Part shown: in pieces, positions 18,170-27,422 of the stretch | Numbering within the stretch: position 1 is the stretch's first letter | Layout of the letters: each line of letters opens with the position of its first letter | Assembly (NCBI RefSeq): GCF_022810305.1 | Contig: NZ_JALGQH010000003.1 | Location: forward strand, 270,472 to 334,471 | Reading direction: 5' to 3' | Length of the DNA stretch: 64,000 bases | From: Rhodococcus sp. ARC_M6 | GTDB lineage: Bacteria > Actinomycetota > Actinomycetes > Mycobacteriales > Mycobacteriaceae | Position numbers and translations under genes: made by a program | The notes under the pieces: model-generated | Database searches by the model: none | Told to the model about the DNA's origin: nothing | What the model saw: only the letters and a program-made list of their open reading frames with translations

Positions 18170-19363
18170 TCAGTGAGTCGCTGAGAACCTCGCGGGCAGG
18201 ATGCCGGCCGAAACCTCGCCGAACCCGATACGAGATCCGCCGATGCCCGGTGCGGTCGCCGAGATGGAAATGGTGTCGCCGTCTTCGAGGAAGGTGCGCG
18301 TCTCGCTGCCCACTGCGACGGGTTCCTTGCCGCCCCAGGTTAATTCGATGAAGGCGCCGCGCTGATTCTTCTCGGGACCGGAAATCGTCCCGGAAGCGAA
18401 GAGATCGCCGGTACTGGCGGTGGCTCCGTTGACGGTGGTGTGGGCAAGCATCTGCGCCGGTGACCAGTACATCTGTGCGTACGGCGGCCGTGAGACTATG
18501 TGGCCGTTCCACTCGACGGCCAAATCGATGTCCAGGCCCCACTTCTCGTCACCACGAAGGTAGGGAAGAGGTTCCGGATCCTGGACAGGAGTATCGATCC
18601 GGGCTGCTTCGAGGGCGAGAAGCGGCACGACCCACGGGGAGATTGACGTCGCGAAACTTTTGCCGAGGTTGGGGCCGAGGGGGACGTATTCCCACGCCTG
18701 AATGTCGCGGGCAGACCAATCGTTGACGACAACTGCACCGAAGACGTGCTCGGAGAACTCGTCCGGAGTGATGCGATCACCCATTGTCGACGGAGTTCCG
18801 ACGATGAAACCCATCTCGGCTTCAATGTCGAGTCGACGGGACGGTCCGAAATCAGGGTTCTCCTGATCGGGAGCCTTGCGCTGACCGCATGGGCGGATGA
18901 TGTCGATACCGGAAACGACGATGGTGCTCGAACGACCGTGGTATCCGACGGGGAGGTGCTTCCAGTTGGGCATCAGGGGCGCGGCATCCGGGCGGAACAG
19001 TCGACCGAGGTTGGTGGCGTGGTTCTCCGACGCGTAGAAATCGACGTAGTCGGCGACGGCGATGGGGAGATGCAGTGTCACCGAGTCGACGGAAAAGATT
19101 GCTTCCGTGGGGATTTCACCGGCTACGAGTTCTGTGATCTGCTCACGTACCGATACCCAGCGTTCCCGGCCCTGAGCCATGAAGGCGTTCAAGGTCGGCT
19201 CGGCGAAGACGGAATCATCCAGCGCTACAGCCAGATCGATGACCACCTCGCCTACCCGCACACCGATGCGCGGCGCTCCGCCGGCAGGCGAGAACACTCC
19301 GTAGGGAAGGTTGTTGATGCCGAACAAGGAATCGGCGGGAATGTCGATAGTCGTGGTGGTCAT
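18170..19363 (-). CDS. fahA: Fumarylacetoacetase
   Basis: Last enzyme of tyrosine/homogentisate catabolism, hydrolysing fumarylacetoacetate to fumarate and acetoacetate. The sequence is 397 residues, close to the eukaryotic-type FAH length. It has an N-terminal SH3-like domain (SLFGINNLPYGVFS) and the catalytic domain with DFYASENHATNLGRLFR, LPVGYHGRSSTIVVSG, the metal-binding DIEAEMGF, VVNDWSARDIQAWEYVPLGPNLGKSF and TGDLFASGTISGP. It overlaps the preceding unknown gene by ATGA, so the three genes hmgA-unknown-fahA are one coupled unit. Confidence 0.95.
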   Translation of the reverse strand: MTTTTIDIPADSLFGINNLPYGVFSPAGGAPRIGVRVGEVVIDLAVALDDSVFAEPTLNAFMAQGRERWVSVREQITELVAGEIPTEAIFSVDSVTLHLPIAVADYVDFYASENHATNLGRLFRPDAAPLMPNWKHLPVGYHGRSSTIVVSGIDIIRPCGQRKAPDQENPDFGPSRRLDIEAEMGFIVGTPSTMGDRITPDEFSEHVFGAVVVNDWSARDIQAWEYVPLGPNLGKSFATSISPWVVPLLALEAARIDTPVQDPEPLPYLRGDEKWGLDIDLAVEWNGHIVSRPPYAQMYWSPAQMLAHTTVNGATASTGDLFASGTISGPEKNQRGAFIELTWGGKEPVAVGSETRTFLEDGDTISISATAPGIGGSRIGFGEVSAGILPARFSATH

Positions 19364-20229
19364 ACGAGTGTTCCTTCTGTCTTCGGGCCGACGGAGATCA
19401 GTCCGAGGCTTTCGAGTTCGGTCAGGGGATCCGTGATGCTGCAGGTGCCGAACGAGAGGAACCGTCGGCGAATATCTGCAGCTGCCTTGTCCGTCACACC
19501 GCTCAAGGCGCGCGCGATCGCGGACCCATCCCGCTCGGCAAGTGCTGCAACGACATCGGATCGATCGCCGCCCGCGGCTGCGACGGTGACAGCTGTCAAG
19601 ATGTTGAGGAAGCCGTGTTGCTCGAATCCTGTGTCGGGATCCGTATTGCGTACGGCATGGTGTAGTCCGGCAGTTGCCTTGAACGGAATGCCAGCCCGGA
19701 CAACAAAAATAATAGCGTCGGCAAGCTCGCCTTCATCCGGATACGCCTCGGCGACGATGCCTCCGGTCCGAAACTTCGCGGAGTATCCGGCCGCTGTCAG
19801 CGCAGCAAGATAGTCACCGCACCGGCTGTCACGGGGAACTTCCACAAAAATCTCGATGTCGGGATACGTGGAACGAATGCGCGCGAGTTCGTCGAAGGCC
19901 TCGTCAGCGGTAACCCCGGCGGGTGTTCCCACCTCGACGGCGATAACACGAACCCCCGGGAGATCGACGGCGCTCGCCAGCGCGGCCGCTGTGTCAGCCG
20001 GACCCGTCGGAACCGTGAGACTCAATGACAGGGAGCTGTCACCGGACAGGTGAGCAGCCAGTTCGCCCAATCGCGGGGCCGGAAAGATGAACGGTCCGAC
20101 AAGTGCAGCGTAGTCGGCGCGGCGATAAGCATGGTGGGCCGGAATCGCCTCGGCAAGAGGCGCATTGCCTGGTGGGAACAGGGCGGCGTCGTCGCAGAGG
20201 CCCTGGAGGAGTGGGGAAATCAACGTCAT
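19360..20229 (-). CDS. Unassigned homogentisate-operon protein (barrel-like)
   Basis: A 289-residue protein with alternating strands and helices suggestive of a TIM-like barrel (RVIAVEVGTPAG, IEIFVEVPRD, YSAKFRTGGIVAEAYPD, IPFKATAGLHHAVRN). The FKATAGLHHAVR segment contains a conserved-looking Lys and two His that could be catalytic. I cannot assign a named family. It overlaps hmgA upstream and fahA downstream by 4 bp each, so it is locked into the homogentisate operon. No glutathione-type maleylacetoacetate isomerase gene is present in this window, so this protein is a candidate for the missing step or a quality-control function. The ATG at 20229 is chosen; the open frame extends 17 codons further upstream into hmgA. 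Confidence 0.8.
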   Translation of the reverse strand: MTLISPLLQGLCDDAALFPPGNAPLAEAIPAHHAYRRADYAALVGPFIFPAPRLGELAAHLSGDSSLSLSLTVPTGPADTAAALASAVDLPGVRVIAVEVGTPAGVTADEAFDELARIRSTYPDIEIFVEVPRDSRCGDYLAALTAAGYSAKFRTGGIVAEAYPDEGELADAIIFVVRAGIPFKATAGLHHAVRNTDPDTGFEQHGFLNILTAVTVAAAGGDRSDVVAALAERDGSAIARALSGVTDKAAADIRRRFLSFGTCSITDPLTELESLGLISVGPKTEGTLV

Positions 20230-21425
20230 TTCTGCGGCCCCCGTCCGGCCCAGCTCCAGGCGTAGGAGTCGTCTTCGCACGCGAGTGCGCCTTCACCGAG
20301 CTCGAGCGGTCTGAACGTATCGACCATCACGGCCAGTTCGTCGAAGAACTCGGCCCCGATGCTGCGTTCGTAGGCACCCGGCTGCGGGCCGTGCGCGTGG
20401 CCACCTGGGTGAACCGAGATGGAACCCTGACCGATACCGGATCCCTTGCGCGCCTCGTAGTCTCCACCGCAGTAGAACATGATCTCGTCGGAATCGACGT
20501 TGGAGTGGTAGTACGGAACCGGGATCGACAGCGGGTGGTAGTCGACCTTACGGGGGACGAAGTTGCAGATCACGAAGTTGTTGCCCTCGAACGCCTGATG
20601 CGCCGGCGGCGGCTGGTGAACGCGGCCTGTGATGGGCTCGTAATCGGAGATGTTGAACGTGTACGGGTACAGACATCCGTCCCAGCCGACGACGTCGAAA
20701 GGATGCGTGGGATAGACCATTCGAGTTCCGACGATGCCGTGCGAGGTGCGGTGCTTCACCAGCACCTCGACGTCGGTGCCCTCGGCAATCATCGGCGCCG
20801 TGGGTCCGTGAAGGTCTCGTTCGCAGAACGGCGCATTCTCGAGAAGTTGACCGAATCGTGAGAGGTACCGCTTGGGCGGAACGATGTGGCTGTTGGCTTC
20901 GATCGCGTATGCCCGCAACGGCTTGTCGCCCTTGGGGATCCAACGATGGGTGGTGGACATCGGAATGAGGACGTAGTCGCCTTCACGTGCTTCGAGTGCG
21001 CCGAAGACGGTTTCGACGGTGGCCTCACCGGATTCGATGTAGACCATTTCGTCGCCGATTGCATTGCGGTACAGGGGAGATGCGGCGGCTGCCACGACGT
21101 AGGACAGTCGAACGTCGGCGTTGCCGAGGATCAGTCGACGGCCGGTCACGACATCGGTGTGTCCCCAGGTGCTTTCGGGAAACAAGGTGTGCAGTTTCAG
21201 ATGCCGCGGCTTGAGCGGGTGGTTGGGAGTGGTGCTCTGGTCGCGCAGTTCCCAGACCGTGGCGTCCACGATCGACGACGGAATCTCGCGGTGGTAGAGC
21301 AGTGACGAGTCCGAGGAGAATCCCTCTTCGCCCATCAGTTCTTCGTAGTAGAGGTTGCCCGTCTCGTCACGGTGTTGGGTGTGACGCTTCGGTGGGATAT
21401 TGCCGAGTTGTCGGTAGAACGCCAT
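20226..21425 (-). CDS. hmgA: Homogentisate 1,2-dioxygenase
   Basis: Fe(II) ring-cleaving enzyme converting homogentisate to maleylacetoacetate, the central step of Tyr/Phe breakdown. The 399-residue sequence has the cupin core (GDEMVYIESGEATVETVFG, EGDYVLIPMSTTHRW) and the C-terminal iron region with PVPYYHSNVDSDEIMFYCGGDY and the HxxGxxHGPQPG motif. It is a little shorter than the 430-440 residues of proteobacterial and human enzymes but matches the actinobacterial form. First gene of the minus-strand operon; the MarR-type regulator gene lies immediately upstream on the same strand. Confidence 0.93.
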   Translation of the reverse strand: MAFYRQLGNIPPKRHTQHRDETGNLYYEELMGEEGFSSDSSLLYHREIPSSIVDATVWELRDQSTTPNHPLKPRHLKLHTLFPESTWGHTDVVTGRRLILGNADVRLSYVVAAAASPLYRNAIGDEMVYIESGEATVETVFGALEAREGDYVLIPMSTTHRWIPKGDKPLRAYAIEANSHIVPPKRYLSRFGQLLENAPFCERDLHGPTAPMIAEGTDVEVLVKHRTSHGIVGTRMVYPTHPFDVVGWDGCLYPYTFNISDYEPITGRVHQPPPAHQAFEGNNFVICNFVPRKVDYHPLSIPVPYYHSNVDSDEIMFYCGGDYEARKGSGIGQGSISVHPGGHAHGPQPGAYERSIGAEFFDELAVMVDTFRPLELGEGALACEDDSYAWSWAGRGPQK

Positions 21426-21459
21426 GACTGGGCTCCTTCTGTGCTGTTTCCGTCTGACT

Positions 21460-21500
21460 CACATCAACTAGATAGTAAACACATTAACTAAAATGATGTG
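21460..21500 (-). promoter_or_regulatory. hmgA promoter region with putative MarR operator
   Basis: Two direct repeats ACATCAACTA (21461-21470) and ACATTAACTA (21481-21490) are spaced exactly 20 bp apart, and the region is bounded by an inverted pair CACATCA (21460-21466) / TGATGTG (21494-21500). The reverse complement of ATTAACTAA is found again upstream of the marR gene, supporting recognition by that regulator. Confidence 0.6.
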
Positions 21501-21534
21501 ACAGGTGCAACCCTTGAACGTGATCGGATCTATG

Positions 21535-22071
21535 TCAGTTGCGGCCGCGGACGTCGAACTGGCTGCGATTGGTGATCAGTTTGTCCAGGAGCATGACAAG
21601 GATGCGCTGCTCAGCCTCGCTGAGGACGCTGACCCAGGCGTGTTCGCGTTCGTTCTGCTCTCGAAACGCCTCGACCATGGCTTCTCGGCCCTTGTCGGTT
21701 AGGTAGAGCTGGACGGATCGGCCGTCGTTCTCGGTAGGGCGTCGGTCGATCAGGCCGTCGGCGACCAGTGACTTGGACAGATTGGAGACGGCAGCCCGGC
21801 TCATTCCGGTGAGCTCAGCAGCGGCTTTCGGCTCGATCGGCCCGGCCAGCCAGGTTACGAACAGTAAGCGAAAGGACGACCACGACCATCCTCGTGGCCG
21901 ATGGATCGACGACTCGAGATCGTAGGTGACCACGTTGGATGCGCGATTGAGCGTCAACAAGACCTCGGTGGCCAGGTGATGGCGAAAGCCGTGTTCGTCG
22001 GCGAGTCGCTTGTTCGCCAACTCGATGAACGACCAAAAGTTGAGTTCGCCGGTGCTCTCCTGGGCTTTCAT
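21535..22071 (-). CDS. MarR-family regulator of the homogentisate operon
   Basis: A 178-residue winged-HTH regulator: the DNA-binding part WSSFRLLFVTWLAGPIEPKAAAELTGMSRAAVSNLSKSLVADGLIDRRPTENDGRS with wing, flanked by the long N- and C-terminal dimerisation helices. The fold is typical of MarR repressors of aromatic catabolism that release DNA on binding an aromatic acid. It sits 110 bp upstream of hmgA on the same strand. Shared TTAGTTAAT-type sites before both genes suggest it represses itself and hmgA. The inducer (perhaps homogentisate) is inferred. Confidence 0.87.
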   Translation of the reverse strand: MKAQESTGELNFWSFIELANKRLADEHGFRHHLATEVLLTLNRASNVVTYDLESSIHRPRGWSWSSFRLLFVTWLAGPIEPKAAAELTGMSRAAVSNLSKSLVADGLIDRRPTENDGRSVQLYLTDKGREAMVEAFREQNEREHAWVSVLSEAEQRILVMLLDKLITNRSQFDVRGRN

Positions 22072-22106
22072 GCCGTCACTCTATCGCGACTGGGAGGTGA
22101 TTTTTG

Positions 22107-22132
22107 TACATTAGTTAATTAATACGTGTACT
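22107..22132 (-). promoter_or_regulatory. Putative MarR autoregulatory site
   Basis: An AT-rich imperfect dyad starting GTACA and ending TGTAC encloses TTAGTTAATTAAT (22111-22123), directly upstream of the marR-type gene. TTAGTTAAT is the reverse complement of the repeat found before hmgA. Confidence 0.5.
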
Positions 22133-22156
22133 AGTTTGGCCTTGTTGCAGGCGGCC

Positions 22157-23578
22157 TTACGCCTGCGGATACGGAAGGTGGCTGCTGCTGTTCTCGCTGA
22201 CGGATACCGAGCGGCCGAGTTGGGGAAATGCGCGTTGAGCGCACGACGGTCGGTCGCATACCTTGCAGCCCGACCCGATCGGAACGATCGTGGCGGGGTC
22301 GTCCGTCTGGATGCCGTGTGAATAGACCATCCGGTCGGCGTAGCCGATGTCGCATCCGAGGCCGATGGCGAAATTGCGTTCGGGAGCAAGGTAGCCCAAT
22401 CCGCCGCTGTGGGTTGTTCGAGCGACCCACAGGTAGGTTCGTCCGTCCGGCATCTTCGCAACCTGAGTGAGGATGCGTCCGGGACTGGCGAATGCCTCGT
22501 GGATCACCCACAATGGACAACTGCCACCGACCCGCGAGAAGTGGAATGCCGTTGCCGATTGGCGCTTCGAGATGTTTCCCGCACGGTCGGTCCGAACGAA
22601 GAAGAATGGGATCCCGCGTTGGCCGTGTCGTTGCAGAGTGGACAACCGGTGGCAGATGGTCTCGAATCCGACCTCGAATTTCAGGCTTAGTAGCTCGATG
22701 TCATAGCGCAACGACTCCGCGGAATCGAGAAACTGTGTGTAGGGAAGTAGGAGTGCGCCGGCGAAATAATGGGCCAATCCGACCCGTGCTAGTGCGGAGG
22801 ATTCGGCAGTAAGTGAATCATCCTCGGCCACAATGGAATCGATGAGTTCTGCTTGGGTGAAGAAGGCCAACTGCATGGCAATCTGAAAGGCGCGCTGCCC
22901 AGCGGAAAGGCGGCGTGCAAGCGTGAGGATCGATTTCTCGGCATTGTAGAACCGCTTTGGACCTAGCTTGTCAGGCTCGTCCGTGCGAATGCGGACCGTG
23001 ACGCCGTGTTGATCCCGCAAAAGCCGGGCGAGCTGGAGATCCATTGCGCCGATGGATAATTTGTTGTCGAGGAAAAGGCGTTCCGCAGCATTGTCGAGCG
23101 CCGCGATGTGGTTGCGGCGGTCGTAGAAGAAGTCGCGAACCTCTTCGTAGGGCATGGGGACAAGTGTCGACTCTGGCGCCGCATCGCCGGACAGTTGCGT
23201 GGAGAACTGATCGAGTTGTTCGGTGGCGGCATGTAACCGCCTGTGCAGCATCACCAAGGTGCGTCCGACGGCCGGCATCCGCGCAACAAGTTCGTCGACT
23301 TCGGCCAGGGATACATCTCCGGATTCAGAGGTTTCCGCCAACGCTTCATGGACGTCGGCGACCAGACGCGCGTCGGAATCCGAAGCGAAGAACTGAACGT
23401 CGAGATCGAATTCGGAGTTGAGCTTCAGGAGTACGGGGACGGTCAGTGGCCGCTGGTCGTTCTCGAGTTGATTGACGTAACTGGGTGAGAGTTCGAGCGC
23501 CTTCGCCAGCGCGGACTGCGACAGGCTTCGTTCTTCTCGGAGCCGTCGCAAACGGGCACCCGCATACATCTTCTTCAA
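22157..23578 (-). CDS. prpR: PrpR-type regulator of the methylcitrate cycle
   Basis: A 473-residue regulator with an N-terminal XRE HTH (RLRRLREERSLSQSALAKALELSPSYVNQLENDQRPLT), a middle IrrE-like region with an HYFAGALLLPY segment, and the C-terminal short-chain acyl-CoA-sensing domain. The C-terminus carries GCKVCDRPSC, the cysteine cluster expected to bind a 4Fe-4S centre in mycobacterial PrpR. It is divergent from prpDBC, as in related actinobacteria, and probably activates the operon when propionyl-CoA accumulates. RamB is a paralogous alternative, but the prp neighbourhood favours PrpR. Confidence 0.9.
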   Translation of the reverse strand: MKKMYAGARLRRLREERSLSQSALAKALELSPSYVNQLENDQRPLTVPVLLKLNSEFDLDVQFFASDSDARLVADVHEALAETSESGDVSLAEVDELVARMPAVGRTLVMLHRRLHAATEQLDQFSTQLSGDAAPESTLVPMPYEEVRDFFYDRRNHIAALDNAAERLFLDNKLSIGAMDLQLARLLRDQHGVTVRIRTDEPDKLGPKRFYNAEKSILTLARRLSAGQRAFQIAMQLAFFTQAELIDSIVAEDDSLTAESSALARVGLAHYFAGALLLPYTQFLDSAESLRYDIELLSLKFEVGFETICHRLSTLQRHGQRGIPFFFVRTDRAGNISKRQSATAFHFSRVGGSCPLWVIHEAFASPGRILTQVAKMPDGRTYLWVARTTHSGGLGYLAPERNFAIGLGCDIGYADRMVYSHGIQTDDPATIVPIGSGCKVCDRPSCAQRAFPQLGRSVSVSENSSSHLPYPQA

Positions 23579-23622
23579 GAGATCTCCTCCGTCCTGATGG
23601 CGTTCACACTACCGAGAGCCTG

Positions 23623-23646
23623 TTCGCAACATTCGCAACTTCGCAA
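23623..23646. promoter_or_regulatory. Triple TTCGCAA repeat, putative PrpR binding region
   Basis: TTCGCAA occurs three times in a row (23623-23629, 23632-23638, 23640-23646) in the prpR-prpD divergent region. It resembles the TTTGCAAA type of site described for the RamB/PrpR family, so it is the likely binding platform. Confidence 0.6.
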
Positions 23647-23744
23647 CTTCGGTGTTGCATAAATAGGCAGGTGCAAGCCCTTTTGTGGGATATCGCGTGC
23701 TGCGTACCGTGCAAATGGATACCGAAGCACGTGGAAAGAGGATT

Positions 23745-25247
23745 ATGAAGACGCATCTCGTACGCACTCGCCGTTCGGCCGAAGAGTTCCCCAAGGAAGA
23801 ACACCTCGCGTGGAAGATCGCAGAGGTTGCCACCGATTCTGTCGAGGTTTCAGACGCCACGGCTGACATGATCGTCAATCGGATCATCGACAATGCATCC
23901 GTCGCCGCGGCTTCTCTGGTGCGTCGACCGGTCGTCAATGCCCGCGCACAGGCACAGGCTCATCCGTACACACCCGGAGCCGCTGTCTTCGGTGTTCCCG
24001 GTACCTTCTCGCCGGAATGGGCAGCGTGGGCCAACGGCGTCGCAGTTCGTGAACTCGACTTCCACGACACCTTCTTGGCCGCTGAGTACTCGCACCCCGG
24101 TGACAACATTCCGCCGATCCTCGCGGTCGCTCAGCATGCCGGACGCAGTGGCAACGATCTGATCCGCGGTCTCGCAACGGGCTACGAGATTCAGATGGAC
24201 CTCGTGCGCGCAATCTGTCTGCACGAGCACAAGATCGACCACGTCGCCCACCTCGGACCCTCCGCCGCCGCCGGTATCGGAACCCTGCTCGGACTCGACC
24301 CCGAGACGGTGTACCAGGCAATCGGTCAGGCCCTGCACCTCACGACGGCGACCCGCCAGTCCCGCAAGGGAGAGATCTCCAGTTGGAAGGCCTACGCTCC
24401 CGCGTTGGCCGGCAAGGTGGCCGTCGAAGCTGTCGACCGTGCCATGCGCGGCGAAGGCGCACCCTCACCGATCTGGGAAGGCGAAGACGGTGTCATCGCG
24501 TGGCTTCTCGGCGGACCGGACAAGGAATACCACGTCCCGCTGCCCGGAACCGGAGAGGCCAAGCGCGCGATCCTCGACTCGTACACCAAGGAACATTCCG
24601 CGGAGTACCAGAGCCAGGCCCCGATCGACCTCGCGCGCCGGATGCGCTCCCGCGTCGGTGATCTCGAACAGATCGCCTCGATCGTCCTGCACACCAGCCA
24701 CCACACGCATGTCGTGATCGGCACCGGTTCCGGCGATCCACAGAAGTTCGATCCCACCGCATCACGTGAAACCCTCGATCACTCGGTGATGTACATCTTC
24801 GCCGTCGCACTGCAAGACGGCACCTGGCATCACGAGCATTCCTACGCTCCCGAGCGCGCGCAGCGCCCCGACACCATCGAGCTGTGGAACAAGATTTCCA
24901 CCCGAGAAGACCCCGAATGGACCCGTCGCTACCACTCGACGGACCCGGACGAGAAGGCCTTCGGTGCCCGCGCCGAAATCACCCTCAAGAGCGGCGAGGT
25001 CATCATTGACGAACTCGCCGTCGCCGACGCACATCCGCTAGGCGCGCGTCCCTTCGCTCGCGATCAGTACATCGCGAAGTTCCGTACCCTCGCCGAGGGC
25101 GTCATTGAGCCCGCCGAGCAGGACCGCTTCCTCGAAGCAGCCCAGCGCACCGCCGAATTGAAGACCGGCGAGCTCGATCAGCTCACCTTCACCGTCTCCG
25201 ACGACGTTCTCGCTCGGGCACCCAAGGTCACCAAGGGACTCTTCTGA
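23745..25247 (+). CDS. prpD: 2-methylcitrate dehydratase
   Basis: Second step of the methylcitrate cycle: dehydrates 2-methylcitrate to 2-methyl-cis-aconitate. The 500-residue protein shows the MmgE/PrpD fold: [49 protein letters not shown] near residues 95-130, [22 protein letters not shown], and the C-terminal subdomain. The ATG 23745 start (MKTHLVRT) is supported by a preceding AGAGG; the upstream extension would run through the promoter. The stop shares one base with the prpB start, so prpD-prpB-prpC are coupled. Confidence 0.95.
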   Translation: MKTHLVRTRRSAEEFPKEEHLAWKIAEVATDSVEVSDATADMIVNRIIDNASVAAASLVRRPVVNARAQAQAHPYTPGAAVFGVPGTFSPEWAAWANGVAVRELDFHDTFLAAEYSHPGDNIPPILAVAQHAGRSGNDLIRGLATGYEIQMDLVRAICLHEHKIDHVAHLGPSAAAGIGTLLGLDPETVYQAIGQALHLTTATRQSRKGEISSWKAYAPALAGKVAVEAVDRAMRGEGAPSPIWEGEDGVIAWLLGGPDKEYHVPLPGTGEAKRAILDSYTKEHSAEYQSQAPIDLARRMRSRVGDLEQIASIVLHTSHHTHVVIGTGSGDPQKFDPTASRETLDHSVMYIFAVALQDGTWHHEHSYAPERAQRPDTIELWNKISTREDPEWTRRYHSTDPDEKAFGARAEITLKSGEVIIDELAVADAHPLGARPFARDQYIAKFRTLAEGVIEPAEQDRFLEAAQRTAELKTGELDQLTFTVSDDVLARAPKVTKGLF

Positions 25248-26164
25248 TGACGGGCCTCATCGCGGCATCGACGTCCGCAGCAGACAAGCGCATCGCCTTC
25301 CGTGCAGGCTTGACGTCGGGAAAGATTCAGCGCCTGCCCGGTGCTATTAATCCGTTGACGGCCAAGCTTATTCAGGAAATCGGCTTCGAAGGCGTCTACG
25401 TCTCCGGCGGCGCCTACTCGGCAGGTCTGGCGCTTCCCGACATCGGGTTGACCACGCTCACCGAGGTAGCCGGCCACAGCAAACAGATCGCCCGCGTTAC
25501 GGACCTTCCGACGCTCATCGACGCGGACACCGGTTTCGGTGAGCCCATGAGCGCCGCCCGCACGGTCACGATTTTCGAGGACGACGGTATTGCCGGTCTT
25601 CATCTCGAAGATCAGATTAACCCCAAGCGTTGCGGACATCTCGACGGCAAGGCCATCGTCCCCACCGAGGATATGGTGCGCCGAGTACGCGCCGCAGTCT
25701 CGGCGCGGCGTGACCCCAACTTCGTGATTTGTGCGCGTACCGACGCGGCCGGCATCGACGGTATCGATGCCGCGATCGAGCGGGCAAAAGCCTACGCGGA
25801 CGCCGGCGCAGATCTGATCTTCACAGAGGCTCTTGCTACCGAGGCCGACTTCGAGAAGTTCCGTGCCGCAGTCGATGTCCCGCTTCTCGCCAACATGACC
25901 GAGTTCGGAAAGTCGAATCTCATCTCAGCGAAAACCTTGGAAGAGATCGGCTTCAACGCCGTCATCTACCCCGTGACCACCCTGCGTCTGGCGATGTTCG
26001 CCATCGAAAAGGGGCTGCGCGAGATCCACAAGACGGGAACTCAGGAGGGTCTGCTCGGTGAGATGCAGCACCGCAGCCGTCTCTACGAAATTCTCGAGTA
26101 CGAGCGCTACAACGAATTCGACAGTGGCATATTCAATTTCAGCGTGGAGGGGAGTAGGACATGA
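25247..26164 (+). CDS. prpB: 2-methylisocitrate lyase
   Basis: Splits 2-methylisocitrate into pyruvate and succinate, completing propionyl-CoA disposal. The 305-residue barrel shows the isocitrate-lyase superfamily signature KRCGH (with HLEDQINPKRCGHLDGK), the Mg-binding DADTGFGEP, VICARTDAAG, and the C-terminal active-site loop typical of PrpB. The start overlaps the prpD stop by one base and the end overlaps prpC by 4 bp. Confidence 0.95.
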   Translation: MTGLIAASTSAADKRIAFRAGLTSGKIQRLPGAINPLTAKLIQEIGFEGVYVSGGAYSAGLALPDIGLTTLTEVAGHSKQIARVTDLPTLIDADTGFGEPMSAARTVTIFEDDGIAGLHLEDQINPKRCGHLDGKAIVPTEDMVRRVRAAVSARRDPNFVICARTDAAGIDGIDAAIERAKAYADAGADLIFTEALATEADFEKFRAAVDVPLLANMTEFGKSNLISAKTLEEIGFNAVIYPVTTLRLAMFAIEKGLREIHKTGTQEGLLGEMQHRSRLYEILEYERYNEFDSGIFNFSVEGSRT

Positions 26165-27282
26165 CCGAACAGATTCCGACGATCTACAAGGGCTTGGCAG
26201 GAGTTGTCGTTGATACGACAGCCATCTCCAAGGTAGTGCCCGAGACGAATTCGTTGACGTACCGCGGCTACGCAGTGCAAGAGCTAGCAGCCAACTGCAG
26301 CTTCGAAGAAGTCTCCTACCTGCTCTGGTACGGAGAATTGCCGACGCCTGAGCAGTTCGAATTGCTATGCCTACGTGAGCGTTCACTCCGACGCGCGGAT
26401 CGGTCGCTGCTCTCGCTCTTGACGAAGATGCCGGACAACTGCCATCCGATGGACGTGGTCCGTACGGCTATCAGCTATTTGGGCGCCGAAGATCCGGCCG
26501 AGGATGACAACTCGGCTCCGGAGAATCTCGCCAAGGCGTTGCGTATGACAGCAGTCTTGCCGACTATCGTCGCAGCAGATTTCCGTCGTCGCCGTGGACA
26601 GGATCCCATTGCGCCGCAATCGGACCTGGGCTTCGCGGAGAACTTCCTGAACATGTGCTTCGGCAGTGTTCCGGACGAGGCGATCGTGAAGGCCTTCGAG
26701 GTCTCGTTGATCCTGTACGCAGAGCACAGCTTCAATGCTTCCACCTTTGCTGCTCGCGTTGTGACGTCCACTTTGTCGGATATCTACAGCGCAGTAACTG
26801 CGGCAATCGGTGCGCTCAAAGGCTCGTTGCACGGAGGTGCCAACGAAGCAGTCATGCACGACATGATCGAGATCGACGATCCCGATCAGGCCGAAACATG
26901 GATGTCGGCCAAGCTCGCAGCCAAGGGCAAAGTCATGGGGTTCGGACACCGTGTCTACAAGAATGGCGACTCGAGGGTTCCCACCATGAAGCAAGCACTC
27001 ATCGACGTCGCAGCAGTAACCGGCGGCGAGAAGTGGGTGCAGATGTACGAGACTCTCGAGAAGACGATGGTCAGCGCCACCGGAATCAAGCCGAACCTCG
27101 ACTTCCCGACGGGCCCTGCGTATTACCTCATGGGGTTCGATGTCGAGATGTTCACGCCCATCTTCGTGATGAGTCGCATCACCGGGTGGACGGCGCACAT
27201 CATCGAGCAAGGACAGTCCAATGCGTTGATCAGGCCACTGAGCCAGTACTCCGGCGTGCCGCAGCGCACCGTCGTGGCATGA
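26161..27282 (+). CDS. prpC: 2-methylcitrate synthase
   Basis: Condenses propionyl-CoA with oxaloacetate. The 373-residue citrate-synthase-family protein has the short length typical of PrpC and the catalytic triad: His in LYAEHSFNASTFAAR, His in GFGHRVYK, and Asp in PNLDFPTG. Its final five codons form the first unit of a 23-bp tandem repeat that continues beyond the stop. Together with prpD and prpB it gives a full methylcitrate cycle apart from the aconitase step, which is presumably done elsewhere. Confidence 0.94.
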   Translation: MTEQIPTIYKGLAGVVVDTTAISKVVPETNSLTYRGYAVQELAANCSFEEVSYLLWYGELPTPEQFELLCLRERSLRRADRSLLSLLTKMPDNCHPMDVVRTAISYLGAEDPAEDDNSAPENLAKALRMTAVLPTIVAADFRRRRGQDPIAPQSDLGFAENFLNMCFGSVPDEAIVKAFEVSLILYAEHSFNASTFAARVVTSTLSDIYSAVTAAIGALKGSLHGGANEAVMHDMIEIDDPDQAETWMSAKLAAKGKVMGFGHRVYKNGDSRVPTMKQALIDVAAVTGGEKWVQMYETLEKTMVSATGIKPNLDFPTGPAYYLMGFDVEMFTPIFVMSRITGWTAHIIEQGQSNALIRPLSQYSGVPQRTVVA

Positions 27283-27355
27283 CACATTTCACCGTCGTGG
27301 CATGACACATTTCACCGTCGTGGCATGACACATTTCACCGTCGTGGCATGACACC
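27268..27355 (+). repeat. Tandem repeat of 23 bp, about 3.8 copies
   Basis: Units at 27268-27290, 27291-27313, 27314-27336 and a partial one from 27337. The first unit contains the last codons (Thr-Val-Val-Ala) and the TGA of prpC, so each repeat also repeats a stop codon. There are no spacers, so it is not a CRISPR array. Confidence 0.95.
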
Positions 27356-27422
27356 TTCAAGACTGCGTCGGCGAGGTTCGGTTCTGGCATCACCGTCTCC
27401 TGGCCTCGTCGATGCTTTTCTA

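Noticed and set aside
27268..27355. Possible CRISPR array
   Set aside because: The 23-bp units are directly adjacent with no spacers and derive from prpC coding sequence.
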